A DNA stretch of 49,993 nucleotides from Nocardia aobensis NBRC 100429 (lineage in GTDB: Bacteria > Actinomycetota > Actinomycetes > Mycobacteriales > Mycobacteriaceae). Below the pieces are notes generated by a model that was given only the letters and a program-made list of their open reading frames with translations, did not search any database and was not told the origin of the DNA. The stretch's first letter is position 1. Each line of letters opens with the position of its first letter. Location of the stretch: NCBI RefSeq assembly GCF_000308375.1, contig NZ_BAFQ01000056.1:1-49993 (forward strand). The letters are read 5' to 3'. Both the position numbers and the translations under genes were made by a program. This document shows, piece after piece, positions 27,173 through 33,741 of the stretch.

Positions 27173-27892
27173 TCAGGCAGCGCCCTCGCCCAGGTACTGC
27201 AACCACACCGGATCCAGATCCGAGGTGGTCGACAGCAATCGCCAATGCGGCCCGGTCGGCGAGACCAGGGGGTGCATGAGCGTCCAGCCCAACTCGCTCA
27301 GGAGTTTGTCGGCCTTGCGGTGATTACAGGGAGCGCAGGAGGCTACGCAGTTCTCCCAGGAATGCGCGCCCCCGCGACTGCGTGGAATGACATGGTCGAT
27401 GGTTTCGGCCTTTCCGCCGCAGTACGCGCAGCGATAACGATCCCGGTGCATGAGAGCCGCGCGGGTCATGGGGACCCGGGCGCGGTAGGGGACTCGCACG
27501 TAGTTGCGCAGCCGGATCACCGACGGCAGCGCGACCGAGGCGCCGGCGGAGTGGACGACCGGGCCCTCGGGATTGTGATGAACGGTATCGGCCTTGTCGC
27601 AGACCAGTAGCACGATGGCCCGCCGGGCGGGCAGTGCTGTCAGTGGCTCGTAGGTGGCATTCAGAAGCAGTACCCGGCTCTTGGACCAGGCGGTAGCTGC
27701 GGATTCGGTGTTTCGGTGCGTGATCGCACCCGGGGACGAATGTCCCGGTGACGCGGACGGATGTCCCGGAGAGGAATATGCGGAGAGGATATGCAGCGGA
27801 GTAGCCCCCGACCCACGATTGTGGACATCGGCGGGCTGGAGTTGTCGGTGCGTTCTCGCCTCGTGTGACCGGGCGCCGTGCCGCTGCTTCAT
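27173..27892 (-). CDS. HNH endonuclease family protein, Rv2469c-like
   Basis: A 239-residue protein. The C-terminal half holds the HNH fold: CAYCGGKAETIDHVIPRSRGG gives the first CxxC pair and the DHVIPRSRGG core, and WENCVASCAPCNHRKAD gives the Asn, second CxxC pair and final His. The preceding part (RVLLLNATYEPLTALPARRA) is the usual N-terminal strand of this actinobacterial family. The start is ATG 27892; the first ~70 residues are low complexity, so the true start could be internal. Nuclease activity is expected from the intact motif, but a cellular role is not established. It is divergent from glbO. Confidence 0.8.
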   Translation of the reverse strand: MKQRHGARSHEARTHRQLQPADVHNRGSGATPLHILSAYSSPGHPSASPGHSSPGAITHRNTESAATAWSKSRVLLLNATYEPLTALPARRAIVLLVCDKADTVHHNPEGPVVHSAGASVALPSVIRLRNYVRVPYRARVPMTRAALMHRDRYRCAYCGGKAETIDHVIPRSRGGAHSWENCVASCAPCNHRKADKLLSELGWTLMHPLVSPTGPHWRLLSTTSDLDPVWLQYLGEGAA

Positions 27893-28236
27893 GGATGGAC
27901 CCCGAATTCTGCTAGGTCGGTTCGTGTGCTGATCGGCAGACACTGTCACCAAGTTGACCACGGAACGTGCCCGTGTGCACAGTGATTTCGGTGCCGAAAT
28001 TCGGGCCGGGTGCGCGGATCGCCGGTGGTCGACGCGGTGCGGCTCGGTATCCGCTGCCCGGATACCGGTGTCGGAGGCGATTATCTGCCGTGTGGCCGTC
28101 CCCGCGGCGACCGTCGTCTGAACGTCGCGTGATCCGCCGGTGACCGTCGGGCGGCTGCCGCACGGGTGGGCCGTCCGCGGGCGGTGCGGGCACAATGGTG
28201 GGCGGATACGGGCAGGCGAGCAGATCGAGAGGGTCG
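27893..28236. other. Divergent intergenic region between the HNH gene and glbO
   Basis: A 344-base GC-rich gap holding the promoters of both flanking genes. I see no RNA gene or clear operator. The minus-strand frame of the HNH gene stays open through it, but has no plausible start. Confidence 0.5.
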
Positions 28237-28641
28237 ATGACTTCCGGCGAACAGACGGCGACATCGTTCTACGAGGCGGTCGGCGGGGCGGAAACGTTCC
28301 GGCGGATCGTCGCGGCGTTCTATCGGGAGGTGGCCGCCGACGAGATCCTGCGGCCGATGTATCCGGAGCAGGACCTCGGCCCGGCCGAGCGCCGGCTGCG
28401 CATGTTCCTCGAACAGTACTGGGGCGGCCCGCGCACCTATTCCGACGAACGCGGACATCCCCGGCTGCGCATGCGGCATATGCCGTTCAGTATCGGACCG
28501 CTCCAGCGTGATGCGTGGTTGCGCTGTATGCACATCGCGATTGCCGAGATCGAGCCGGACGTTCTCGACGACGAACATCGGCGTGCGTTGCTCGACTACT
28601 TGGAGATGGCCGCGAATTCGCTCATGAATTCCCCCATGTGA
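28237..28641 (+). CDS. glbO: Group II truncated haemoglobin, HbO type
   Basis: A 134-residue globin: [60 protein letters not shown] and the proximal-His segment RHMPFSIGP, then WLRCMHIAI with the tryptophan typical of group II (WG8). HbO binds oxygen tightly and has been linked to the respiratory membrane and to peroxide and nitric-oxide chemistry in mycobacteria. ATG 28237 has GAGAGGG upstream. It lies directly before aglA, as in M. tuberculosis (Rv2470-Rv2471). Confidence 0.92.
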   Translation: MTSGEQTATSFYEAVGGAETFRRIVAAFYREVAADEILRPMYPEQDLGPAERRLRMFLEQYWGGPRTYSDERGHPRLRMRHMPFSIGPLQRDAWLRCMHIAIAEIEPDVLDDEHRRALLDYLEMAANSLMNSPM

Positions 28642-28660
28642 GCCGGGCCGGGATTCGACT

Positions 28661-30379
28661 GTGACAGCGTCATCGGCCGGCGGACGGGCTGAGCTCGCGG
28701 CAGTGGGGGACGCCGCGGGGCATACGGAGGAATCGGCGCCACCCTGGTGGCGTTCGGCGGTGTTCTATCAGATCTATCCGCGCTCGTTCGCCGATGCTTC
28801 CGGCGACGGTGTCGGTGATCTCGCCGGCGTGCGCGACCGGCTCGGCTATCTGGAACTGCTGGGCGTCGACGCGCTGTGGATCTGTCCGGTGATGCGTTCA
28901 CCGATGGCAGACGGTGGATACGACGTCAGCGATCCGCGCGATATCGACCCGCTGTTCGGCGACCTCGCGACCATGGACGAGCTGATCGCCGCAGCCCACG
29001 AGCGCGGCATCCGGGTGACGATGGATCTGGTGCCCAACCACACCAGCGACCGCCATCCGTGGTTCGCGGCCGCGGTGGCGGCCGCCCCCGGCAGCGCCGA
29101 GCGGGCCCGCTACCTCTTCAGCGACGGTCGCGGGTCCGACGGCTCGCAACCGCCCAACAACTGGCCCAGCATCTTCGGCGGTCCGGCGTGGACGCGCATC
29201 ACCGAGCCCGACGGGACGCCGGGGCAGTGGTATCTGCATCTGTTCGCACCGGAACAACCGGATCTGAACTGGGACAATCCGGAGGTCGTCGCCGATTTCG
29301 AGCAGACCATGCGGTTCTGGCTCGATCGCGGCGTCGACGGTTTCCGCATCGATGTGGCACACGGCATGGCCAAACCGCCCGGACTGCCCGATATGGATCC
29401 GGTCGTGGTGGCAGCGGTGGGACTCTCCGCCGACCCGTCGGCCACCCATTCGGCCGACCCGTCGGTCACCCATCTCGCGGACGCCGACGCGAAGTTGCTG
29501 GTGCACGACGACAGCGATCCGCGTTTCAACAATCCGGGGGTCCACGACATCCACCGGCGGCTGCGCAAGGTGGTCGACGAGTACCCGGACGCGGTGTCCA
29601 TCGGTGAGGTGTGGGTCGAGGACAACGTCCGGTTCGGCGAGTACGTGCGCCCGGACGAACTTCACCTCGCCTTCAACTTCCGGCTTGCCGAGACACCGTT
29701 CGACGCGGTGAGAATTCGTGCGGCAGTGGAGAATTCGCTGGAATCGGTAGCGCGCGTCGGGGCCATCCCGACGTGGACGCTGTCCAATCACGATATCGAG
29801 CGGGAGGTGACCCGCTACGGCGGCGGCGCGTCCGGCATCGCCCGTGCACGCGCGATGATCATGCTCGAACTCGCGCTTCCCGGGGCGGCTTTCGTCTACA
29901 ACGGCGCCGAATTGGGGCTGCCCAATGTCGACGACCTGCCCGAGGAGGTGCTGCAGGACCCGGTCTGGGAACGCTCCGGCCACACCGAACGCGGGCGTGA
30001 CGGCTGCCGGGTGCCGATTCCGTGGGAGGGGACCGATCCGCCCTTCGGATTCAGCGCCGGTCCCGACTCCTGGCTGCCCATTCCGGCGGAATGGGCCGAT
30101 CGGACCGTGGCGGCGCAACGCGAATCGCCCGACTCGACGCTGTCGCTGTATCGGGACGCTCTCCGAGTACGCGGTACCCGAGCCGAATTCGACGGCGACA
30201 CGGTCGACTGGCTCGACGCGCCGGAGGACTGTCTCGCCTTCCGCCGGCCGGGTGGACTGATCTGTGTGCTCAACGCCTCCGCGGCTCCGATCGCGCTGCC
30301 CCCGGGCACGATGCTGCTGGCGAGCGCGCCGCCGCACGGTGCCCTGCTCGCACCGGACTCGACGGCCTGGTTGGTGTGA
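28661..30379 (+). CDS. aglA: Alpha-glucosidase, GH13 family
   Basis: A 572-residue cytosolic glycoside hydrolase. FYQIYPRSFADASGDGVGDL starts the barrel, MDLVPNHTSDRHPWF is conserved region I, GFRIDVAHG carries the nucleophile Asp, IGEVWVED the acid/base Glu, and LSNHDIER the third carboxylate. It should release glucose from alpha-1,4 (or alpha-1,6) linked oligosaccharides. The GTG start at 28661 follows glbO after 19 bases. A 24-base tandem duplication at 29429-29476 makes two copies of an ADPSxTHx unit in a surface loop. Confidence 0.9.
   Translation: MTASSAGGRAELAAVGDAAGHTEESAPPWWRSAVFYQIYPRSFADASGDGVGDLAGVRDRLGYLELLGVDALWICPVMRSPMADGGYDVSDPRDIDPLFGDLATMDELIAAAHERGIRVTMDLVPNHTSDRHPWFAAAVAAAPGSAERARYLFSDGRGSDGSQPPNNWPSIFGGPAWTRITEPDGTPGQWYLHLFAPEQPDLNWDNPEVVADFEQTMRFWLDRGVDGFRIDVAHGMAKPPGLPDMDPVVVAAVGLSADPSATHSADPSVTHLADADAKLLVHDDSDPRFNNPGVHDIHRRLRKVVDEYPDAVSIGEVWVEDNVRFGEYVRPDELHLAFNFRLAETPFDAVRIRAAVENSLESVARVGAIPTWTLSNHDIEREVTRYGGGASGIARARAMIMLELALPGAAFVYNGAELGLPNVDDLPEEVLQDPVWERSGHTERGRDGCRVPIPWEGTDPPFGFSAGPDSWLPIPAEWADRTVAAQRESPDSTLSLYRDALRVRGTRAEFDGDTVDWLDAPEDCLAFRRPGGLICVLNASAAPIALPPGTMLLASAPPHGALLAPDSTAWLV
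29429..29476 (+). repeat. 24-base tandem duplication within aglA
   Basis: Two adjacent copies of a 24-base unit starting GCCGACCCGTCGG (29429-29452 and 29453-29476) encode ADPSATHS and ADPSVTHL. The length keeps frame. Confidence 0.65.
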
Positions 30380-30418
30380 CACGGGCGGCTCGGCGCGGAC
30401 CGGCAAACCACGATCGTC

Positions 30419-30424
30419 TACCGT
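30419..30424 (+). promoter_or_regulatory. -10 box of a probable leaderless promoter for ctaJ
   Basis: TACCGT (TANNNT) ends 6 bases before the GTG at 30431, with no Shine-Dalgarno sequence. Confidence 0.45.
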
Positions 30425-30430
30425 TGAGCT

Positions 30431-30709
30431 GTGAGCATTCTCGAAACAGTGCTGATCTTTCTCGGCATCCCGCTGGTGATCTACGCGGTGATCGCCGGAT
30501 TGTCGTTCCTCGGCAAACCGCTGCCCGGTGAGAAGCCGGTCCACTACGACCTCGGGAAGAAGTGGACCGCGGAGCCGGTGCTGTGGAGCGCGACCGATGA
30601 GGTGACCGCATTCGGTCACGGTGTCGCTGAGTCGGCGCATGGACATCATGCGGCCATCGAATCCGCTGGGGCAGATCTGATCGGAGGCCGGGCAAGTGGC
30701 AACTTCTAA
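30431..30709 (+). CDS. ctaJ: CtaJ-like cytochrome aa3 oxidase accessory subunit
   Basis: A 92-residue protein with one N-terminal transmembrane helix (VLIFLGIPLVIYAVIAGLSF) and a short soluble tail (GKPLPGEKPVHYDLGKKWTA, VLWSATDEV). Size, topology and position fit CtaJ, the small subunit found in the M. smegmatis bcc-aa3 supercomplex and encoded in the same neighbourhood (MSMEG_4693, recalled from the literature). It overlaps the following DUF5130 gene by 14 bases, so the two are co-translated. Confidence 0.7.
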   Translation: MSILETVLIFLGIPLVIYAVIAGLSFLGKPLPGEKPVHYDLGKKWTAEPVLWSATDEVTAFGHGVAESAHGHHAAIESAGADLIGGRASGNF

Positions 30710-31166
30710 TTGGCCTGTGGTGGACCCGTCCACCCTGCCGCACGGGTACGCCATCACCCCCAGCGGGCGGGTATCCGGCGTGCACGAAGCCGGTGACGTG
30801 TTCAAGGAAGCGCCGTTCAACGACCATGAGCGGCTGCTGATGGACAACACCCTCACCGAGGCGACTCGCAGCACCAAGGTCCGGTTCAACATCTACATCG
30901 GCGATCTGGGCGCGGATGCCGCCGCCGGCGCCGACGCGGTGTTCCCGTCGACTCCCGAGGCGGCGCGTTCGGTGCTCATCGCCGTCTCGCCCAACGACAA
31001 GGCGGTCGAGGTTCGATCCGGTCGCGACGTCGCCGACCGTGTGAACGACCGGGTCTGCCAGCTCGGGGTCACCGCGGCGCTCGCGTCGCTGCGGCAGGGA
31101 CAGCTCATCGACGGACTCGTCTCCGCGGTCCGCGTGATGGCGTCCGCGATCGGCCGCCCGAGCTGA
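30696..31166 (+). CDS. DUF5130 protein, PRSAF1/Rv2468c-like supercomplex-associated factor
   Basis: A 156-residue soluble protein: the N-terminal segment (LPHGYAITPSGRVSGVHEAG) is followed by a TPM-like alpha/beta core (TKVRFNIYIGDLGADAAAGA, RSVLIAVSPNDKAVEVRSGR) and a C-terminal helix. It resembles the Rv2468c family; the M. smegmatis relative (MSMEG_4692) was reported in the bcc-aa3 supercomplex as PRSAF1. The GTG start has GGAGG 11 bases upstream, inside ctaJ. A hairpin terminator follows. Confidence 0.7.
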   Translation: MATSNWPVVDPSTLPHGYAITPSGRVSGVHEAGDVFKEAPFNDHERLLMDNTLTEATRSTKVRFNIYIGDLGADAAAGADAVFPSTPEAARSVLIAVSPNDKAVEVRSGRDVADRVNDRVCQLGVTAALASLRQGQLIDGLVSAVRVMASAIGRPS

Positions 31167-31213
31167 TTCGTCCGCACTGATCGGCACGCTCGCGCCGGTT
31201 CGCATCAGGGCCA

Positions 31214-31248
31214 CGCACCCCTTCCCGGAACAGCCGGGAGGGGGTGCG
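31214..31248 (+). terminator. Strong hairpin after the ctaJ-DUF5130 operon
   Basis: CGCACCCCTTCCCGG (31214-31228) pairs with CCGGGAGGGGGTGCG (31234-31248) with one G-T pair and a 5-base loop, 48 bases after the stop codon. Confidence 0.65.
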
Positions 31249-31270
31249 GCTGTCTACGGACGACCCGAAA

Positions 31271-31285
31271 TACGCTGTGAGCGTA
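31271..31285. promoter_or_regulatory. ClgR/PopR-type operator upstream of the XRE regulator gene
   Basis: TACGCTGTGAGCGTA is a 6-3-6 palindrome. Its other strand contains CGCTCACAGCG, which fits CGCYNANRGCG, the core recalled for ClgR boxes. It lies 30 bases upstream of the -10 box of the regulator gene. CGCTCACAGC recurs at 33178-33187 upstream of the clpP operon. Confidence 0.55.
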
Positions 31286-31314
31286 AGTGAGCTCGCCCCG
31301 CCCGGCGGCAGCCG

Positions 31315-31320
31315 TAGGCT
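31315..31320 (+). promoter_or_regulatory. -10 box of a probable leaderless promoter for the XRE regulator
   Basis: TAGGCT (TANNNT) ends 6 bases before the ATG at 31327; no ribosome binding site is present. Confidence 0.5.
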
Positions 31321-31326
31321 CACCAC

Positions 31327-31818
31327 ATGGCCGAGTACCCGAAACTGCATTCGCTCCCCGGCGGACGTGCGGACGAGTCTGCGCCCTCGACCCGGGCGGA
31401 TGGCCCGGACGTCCCGGCGACACCGGCCGAGCCTGGCCCCCGACCCCAGCGAGACGTGCTGCGATCGGTGCCGTCGCGCCCAGATCGGCCTCGCGAACCC
31501 CGCGCCGCCCGGGAACCGCTGTGGCGTGAGGTACTCGGAGAACGGTTGCGCGAATTGCGCCGGGACCACGGCGAGACGCTGACCGAAACGGCGGGCCGGG
31601 CCGGGATTTCACCGCAGTACCTGTCCGAGATCGAACGCGGGCGCAAGGAACCGTCGAGCGAGATGATCGCCGCCCTCGCCGGAGCGCTCGGCACCACCTT
31701 GGGCGAACTGACCGCGGAGATCGCCGCCGACCTGCTGCGCGTCACCCGCCTCGCCCCGGTGCGCCCGCTGGCCGCCCGTCCACCGTTCGGTCCCACCATG
31801 CTCGCCCGCGCCGCCTGA
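31327..31818 (+). CDS. XRE-family regulator, PopR/ClgR-like, with Ala-Ala C-terminus
   Basis: A 163-residue protein: a disordered proline-rich N-terminus (~1-60), one XRE helix-turn-helix at ~70-128 (LGERLRELRRDHGETLTETA, ISPQYLSEIERGRKEPSSEM), and a short tail ending LARAA. ClgR and PopR, which activate clp genes in actinobacteria, have the same HTH (YLSEIERGRKEPSSE-like). In Streptomyces PopR, two terminal alanines mark the protein for ClpP degradation, and the same ending is seen here. The regulator sits next to a clpP pair, converging with it, and both promoters carry related palindromes. The assignment as clpP regulator is inference from these three facts. Confidence 0.75.
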   Translation: MAEYPKLHSLPGGRADESAPSTRADGPDVPATPAEPGPRPQRDVLRSVPSRPDRPREPRAAREPLWREVLGERLRELRRDHGETLTETAGRAGISPQYLSEIERGRKEPSSEMIAALAGALGTTLGELTAEIAADLLRVTRLAPVRPLAARPPFGPTMLARAA

Positions 31819-31904
31819 GCGCGCACCACGCCTCACGGAGATCGCCTGCGCCGCCGCGATCCGTCGCTCGGCTGTGAATTACTCTCCTGCGCTGTCGGAT
31901 CCGC

Positions 31905-32495
31905 TCAGCTGCGAGCGCCGAGGATGGTGTCGGCCAATCCGTATTCCACCGCTGCCTGCGCGGTGAACACCCGGTCGCGATCGGTGTCGTGCCGTAGGGT
32001 CGCGACTTCCTGACCGGTGTGGCGAGACAGGATCGTCTCGATTTCGGCGCGCATCCGGACGAGTTCGTCGGCCTGGATGATGAGATCGGGTATCGCGCCC
32101 TGTCCGCGCGTCGCCGGCTGATGCAGGACGGCGCGCGCATGCGGCAGCATCGCCCGCCGACCGTCGGCGCCGCCGGCCAGCAGCACCGCACCGACCGCGA
32201 TGGCCTGGCCGACACAGGTGGTCGCCACCTGCGACGAGATGTGCTGCATGGTGTCGTAGATCGCGAGCATCGCCGACAGATCGCCGCCCTCGCAGTTGAT
32301 GTAGAGGTTGATCTCCTGGCCCGCGCTCTCCGCGTCCAGATGCAGCATCTGCGCGATCAGCGCATTCGCCACCCCTGAATCGATCGGGGTGCCGAGGTAG
32401 ACGATCCGCTCGGTGAGCAGGTGCGAATAGACGTCCATGATCCGCTCGCCGCGCGGGTGCTGCGCGATGACATTGGGAATGGTGTAGCTGGTCAT
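31905..32495 (-). CDS. ClpP-like subunit with Ser-to-Ala change at the active site (ClpR-like)
   Basis: A 196-residue ClpP-fold protein (IVYLGTPIDSGVANALIAQM, INCEGGDLSAMLAIYDTM, VEYGLADTIL). The segment CVGQAIAVGAVLLAGG aligns with the usual GQAASMGAxLLAAG, so Ala100 is at the catalytic serine. His125 (VLHQP) and Asp174 (DTDRD) are kept. It should therefore be proteolytically inactive but still able to form rings, like ClpR of plastids and cyanobacteria. It follows the active-site-complete ClpP gene after 9 bases on the same strand, so the pair probably makes a mixed complex that needs a Clp ATPase. The pair is separate from the essential ClpP1P2, which is not in this window. Confidence 0.85.
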   Translation of the reverse strand: MTSYTIPNVIAQHPRGERIMDVYSHLLTERIVYLGTPIDSGVANALIAQMLHLDAESAGQEINLYINCEGGDLSAMLAIYDTMQHISSQVATTCVGQAIAVGAVLLAGGADGRRAMLPHARAVLHQPATRGQGAIPDLIIQADELVRMRAEIETILSRHTGQEVATLRHDTDRDRVFTAQAAVEYGLADTILGARS

Positions 32496-32504
32496 GATGT
32501 GCCC

Positions 32505-33119
32505 CTATGCTTTCCCGGCCGAGATTCCGATGCGCTGGCGTTGCGGGATGACCTGGTCGAAGGAGTCGACGATGTGGTCGATGAAGCCGTACTCCCGGGC
32601 CTCGGTCGCGGTGAACCAGCGGTCGTGCAGCGAGTCCTCGTAGATGCGGTCGAACGGCTGCCCGGTGTCCTCGGCGATGAGTCCGAGCACGGTGTTCACC
32701 GTGTGGCGCAGATCGTCGGCCTGCACCTCCACCTCGCCCGCGCTGCCGCCGATGCCCGCCGACCCCTGATGCATGAGGATGCGGGCGTGCGGCAAGGCGT
32801 AGCGTTTGCCCCGGGTGCCTGCGGACAGCAGGAATTGCCCGGCGCTGCAAGCCAATCCGAGTGCCAGCGTGGAAACCTCGCAGGGCACCAGCCGCATCAC
32901 GTCGCGGATCGCCAGCATCGAGGGCACCGAGCCGCCGGGGGAGTGGATCCACAGCGAAATGCCGGCGTCGGGGTTCTCGGCTGCCAGGGTCAGCAGCTGG
33001 GTGGTCAATAGGGTGCCGTTGTCGTCGTCGAGTCCACCGTCGAGTACGAGCACGCGCCGGGCGAGTAACTGCTCGCGCGACCGACGGTCGAACAGCGGAG
33101 TCGTGTTGTCGTGAGCCAT
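32505..33119 (-). CDS. clpP: ATP-dependent Clp protease proteolytic subunit with intact triad
   Basis: A 204-residue ClpP. GLACSAGQFLLSAG carries the nucleophile Ser92, LPHARILMHQG carries His117, and SLHDRWFTATEA carries Asp166, so the triad is complete. LWIHSPGGSVPSMLAIRDVM forms the oxyanion strand. It is the first gene of a two-gene operon with the serine-less paralogue. The likely regulator gene lies beyond the operon on the other strand, and a 34-base inverted repeat lies 40 bases upstream of the ATG. Which Clp ATPase and substrates it works with are unknown. Confidence 0.9.
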   Translation of the reverse strand: MAHDNTTPLFDRRSREQLLARRVLVLDGGLDDDNGTLLTTQLLTLAAENPDAGISLWIHSPGGSVPSMLAIRDVMRLVPCEVSTLALGLACSAGQFLLSAGTRGKRYALPHARILMHQGSAGIGGSAGEVEVQADDLRHTVNTVLGLIAEDTGQPFDRIYEDSLHDRWFTATEAREYGFIDHIVDSFDQVIPQRQRIGISAGKA

Positions 33120-33158
33120 GAAGCCACCGTGCCCGATCGGCGGGGGCGACGGCGGCTG

Positions 33159-33192
33159 TCGCTGCCGTGAGCAGATCCGCTCACAGCAGCGA
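33159..33192. promoter_or_regulatory. 34-base inverted repeat upstream of the clpP operon
   Basis: TCGCTGCCGTGAGC (33159-33172) and GCTCACAGCAGCGA (33179-33192) form a 14-6-14 inverted repeat with one mismatch. The right arm contains CGCTCACAGC (33178-33187), also present (on the other strand) in the palindrome upstream of the XRE regulator. Position, size and symmetry indicate an operator for the clpP operon and perhaps the divergent SnoaL-like gene. Confidence 0.65.
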
Positions 33193-33226
33193 ACTTCTTG
33201 ACCTCAACCGCTCTCGAGGTCCAAAG

Positions 33227-33679
33227 ATGATCATCATGAACACGACGGACCAGAATCCGCTAATCGAGGACAACAGTGTCGACCATGCCGAGGACCGGGT
33301 GGCGATCGAGGCGCTCATCGCGAATGTCGAGACCGCGTTCAATACCAACGACGCCGAACTGATGGTGCGGGATGTGGCCCGTAATGCGGTGCTGGGCAAC
33401 GCGGCCGGCATGCTCCTGCACGGCCGCGACGCGACGCTCGCCGCGAGCCGGGACGGATTGGCGGGATTCCTGAAAGACCAGTACGTGCGCTACGAGCTCC
33501 TCGGCATAACGTTCCTGCGGGCGGATGTCGCCATCGCGCACAAGGCCGCACGGGCGGTGACCGCCGATGGCGCGCCGATCGATGTCGACCCGGCGATGGT
33601 CGCGCTGTATGTGCTGACCAAGGAGGATGGCCGTTGGTGGATCGCGGCGCGGCACAACACACCGGTGCCTCGGCAGTGA
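33227..33679 (+). CDS. SnoaL-like / SgcJ-type NTF2-fold protein
   Basis: A 150-residue protein with a cone-shaped NTF2-like fold: an N-terminal helix (AIEALIANVETAFNTNDAEL), then strands ending VALYVLTKEDGRWWIAARHN, typical of the SgcJ/EcaC and DUF4440 families. Some members are small-molecule enzymes, many are of unknown function. ATG 33227 has GAGG 7 bases upstream; the GTG at 33167 would put codons through the inverted repeat and is unlikely. It diverges from the clpP operon and may share its control. Confidence 0.75.
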   Translation: MIIMNTTDQNPLIEDNSVDHAEDRVAIEALIANVETAFNTNDAELMVRDVARNAVLGNAAGMLLHGRDATLAASRDGLAGFLKDQYVRYELLGITFLRADVAIAHKAARAVTADGAPIDVDPAMVALYVLTKEDGRWWIAARHNTPVPRQ

Positions 33680-33706
33680 ACCGCGTCGCTTCGCGGTCCG
33701 GCGTTA

Positions 33707-33732
33707 CGGCGCCCACCGATCGGTAGGCGCCG
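33707..33732. terminator. Bidirectional terminator between the SnoaL-like gene and pepN
   Basis: CGGCGCC (33707-33713) pairs with GGCGCCG (33726-33732), enclosing the palindrome ACCGATCGGT. It lies between two converging genes. Confidence 0.5.
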
Positions 33733-33741
33733 CAAGCAGAC

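Noticed and set aside
33173..33192. GTGAGCAGATCCGCTCAC as a CRP site
   Set aside because: Spacing between TGA and TCA halves is too long for the N6 CRP consensus; it is better explained as part of the larger inverted repeat.
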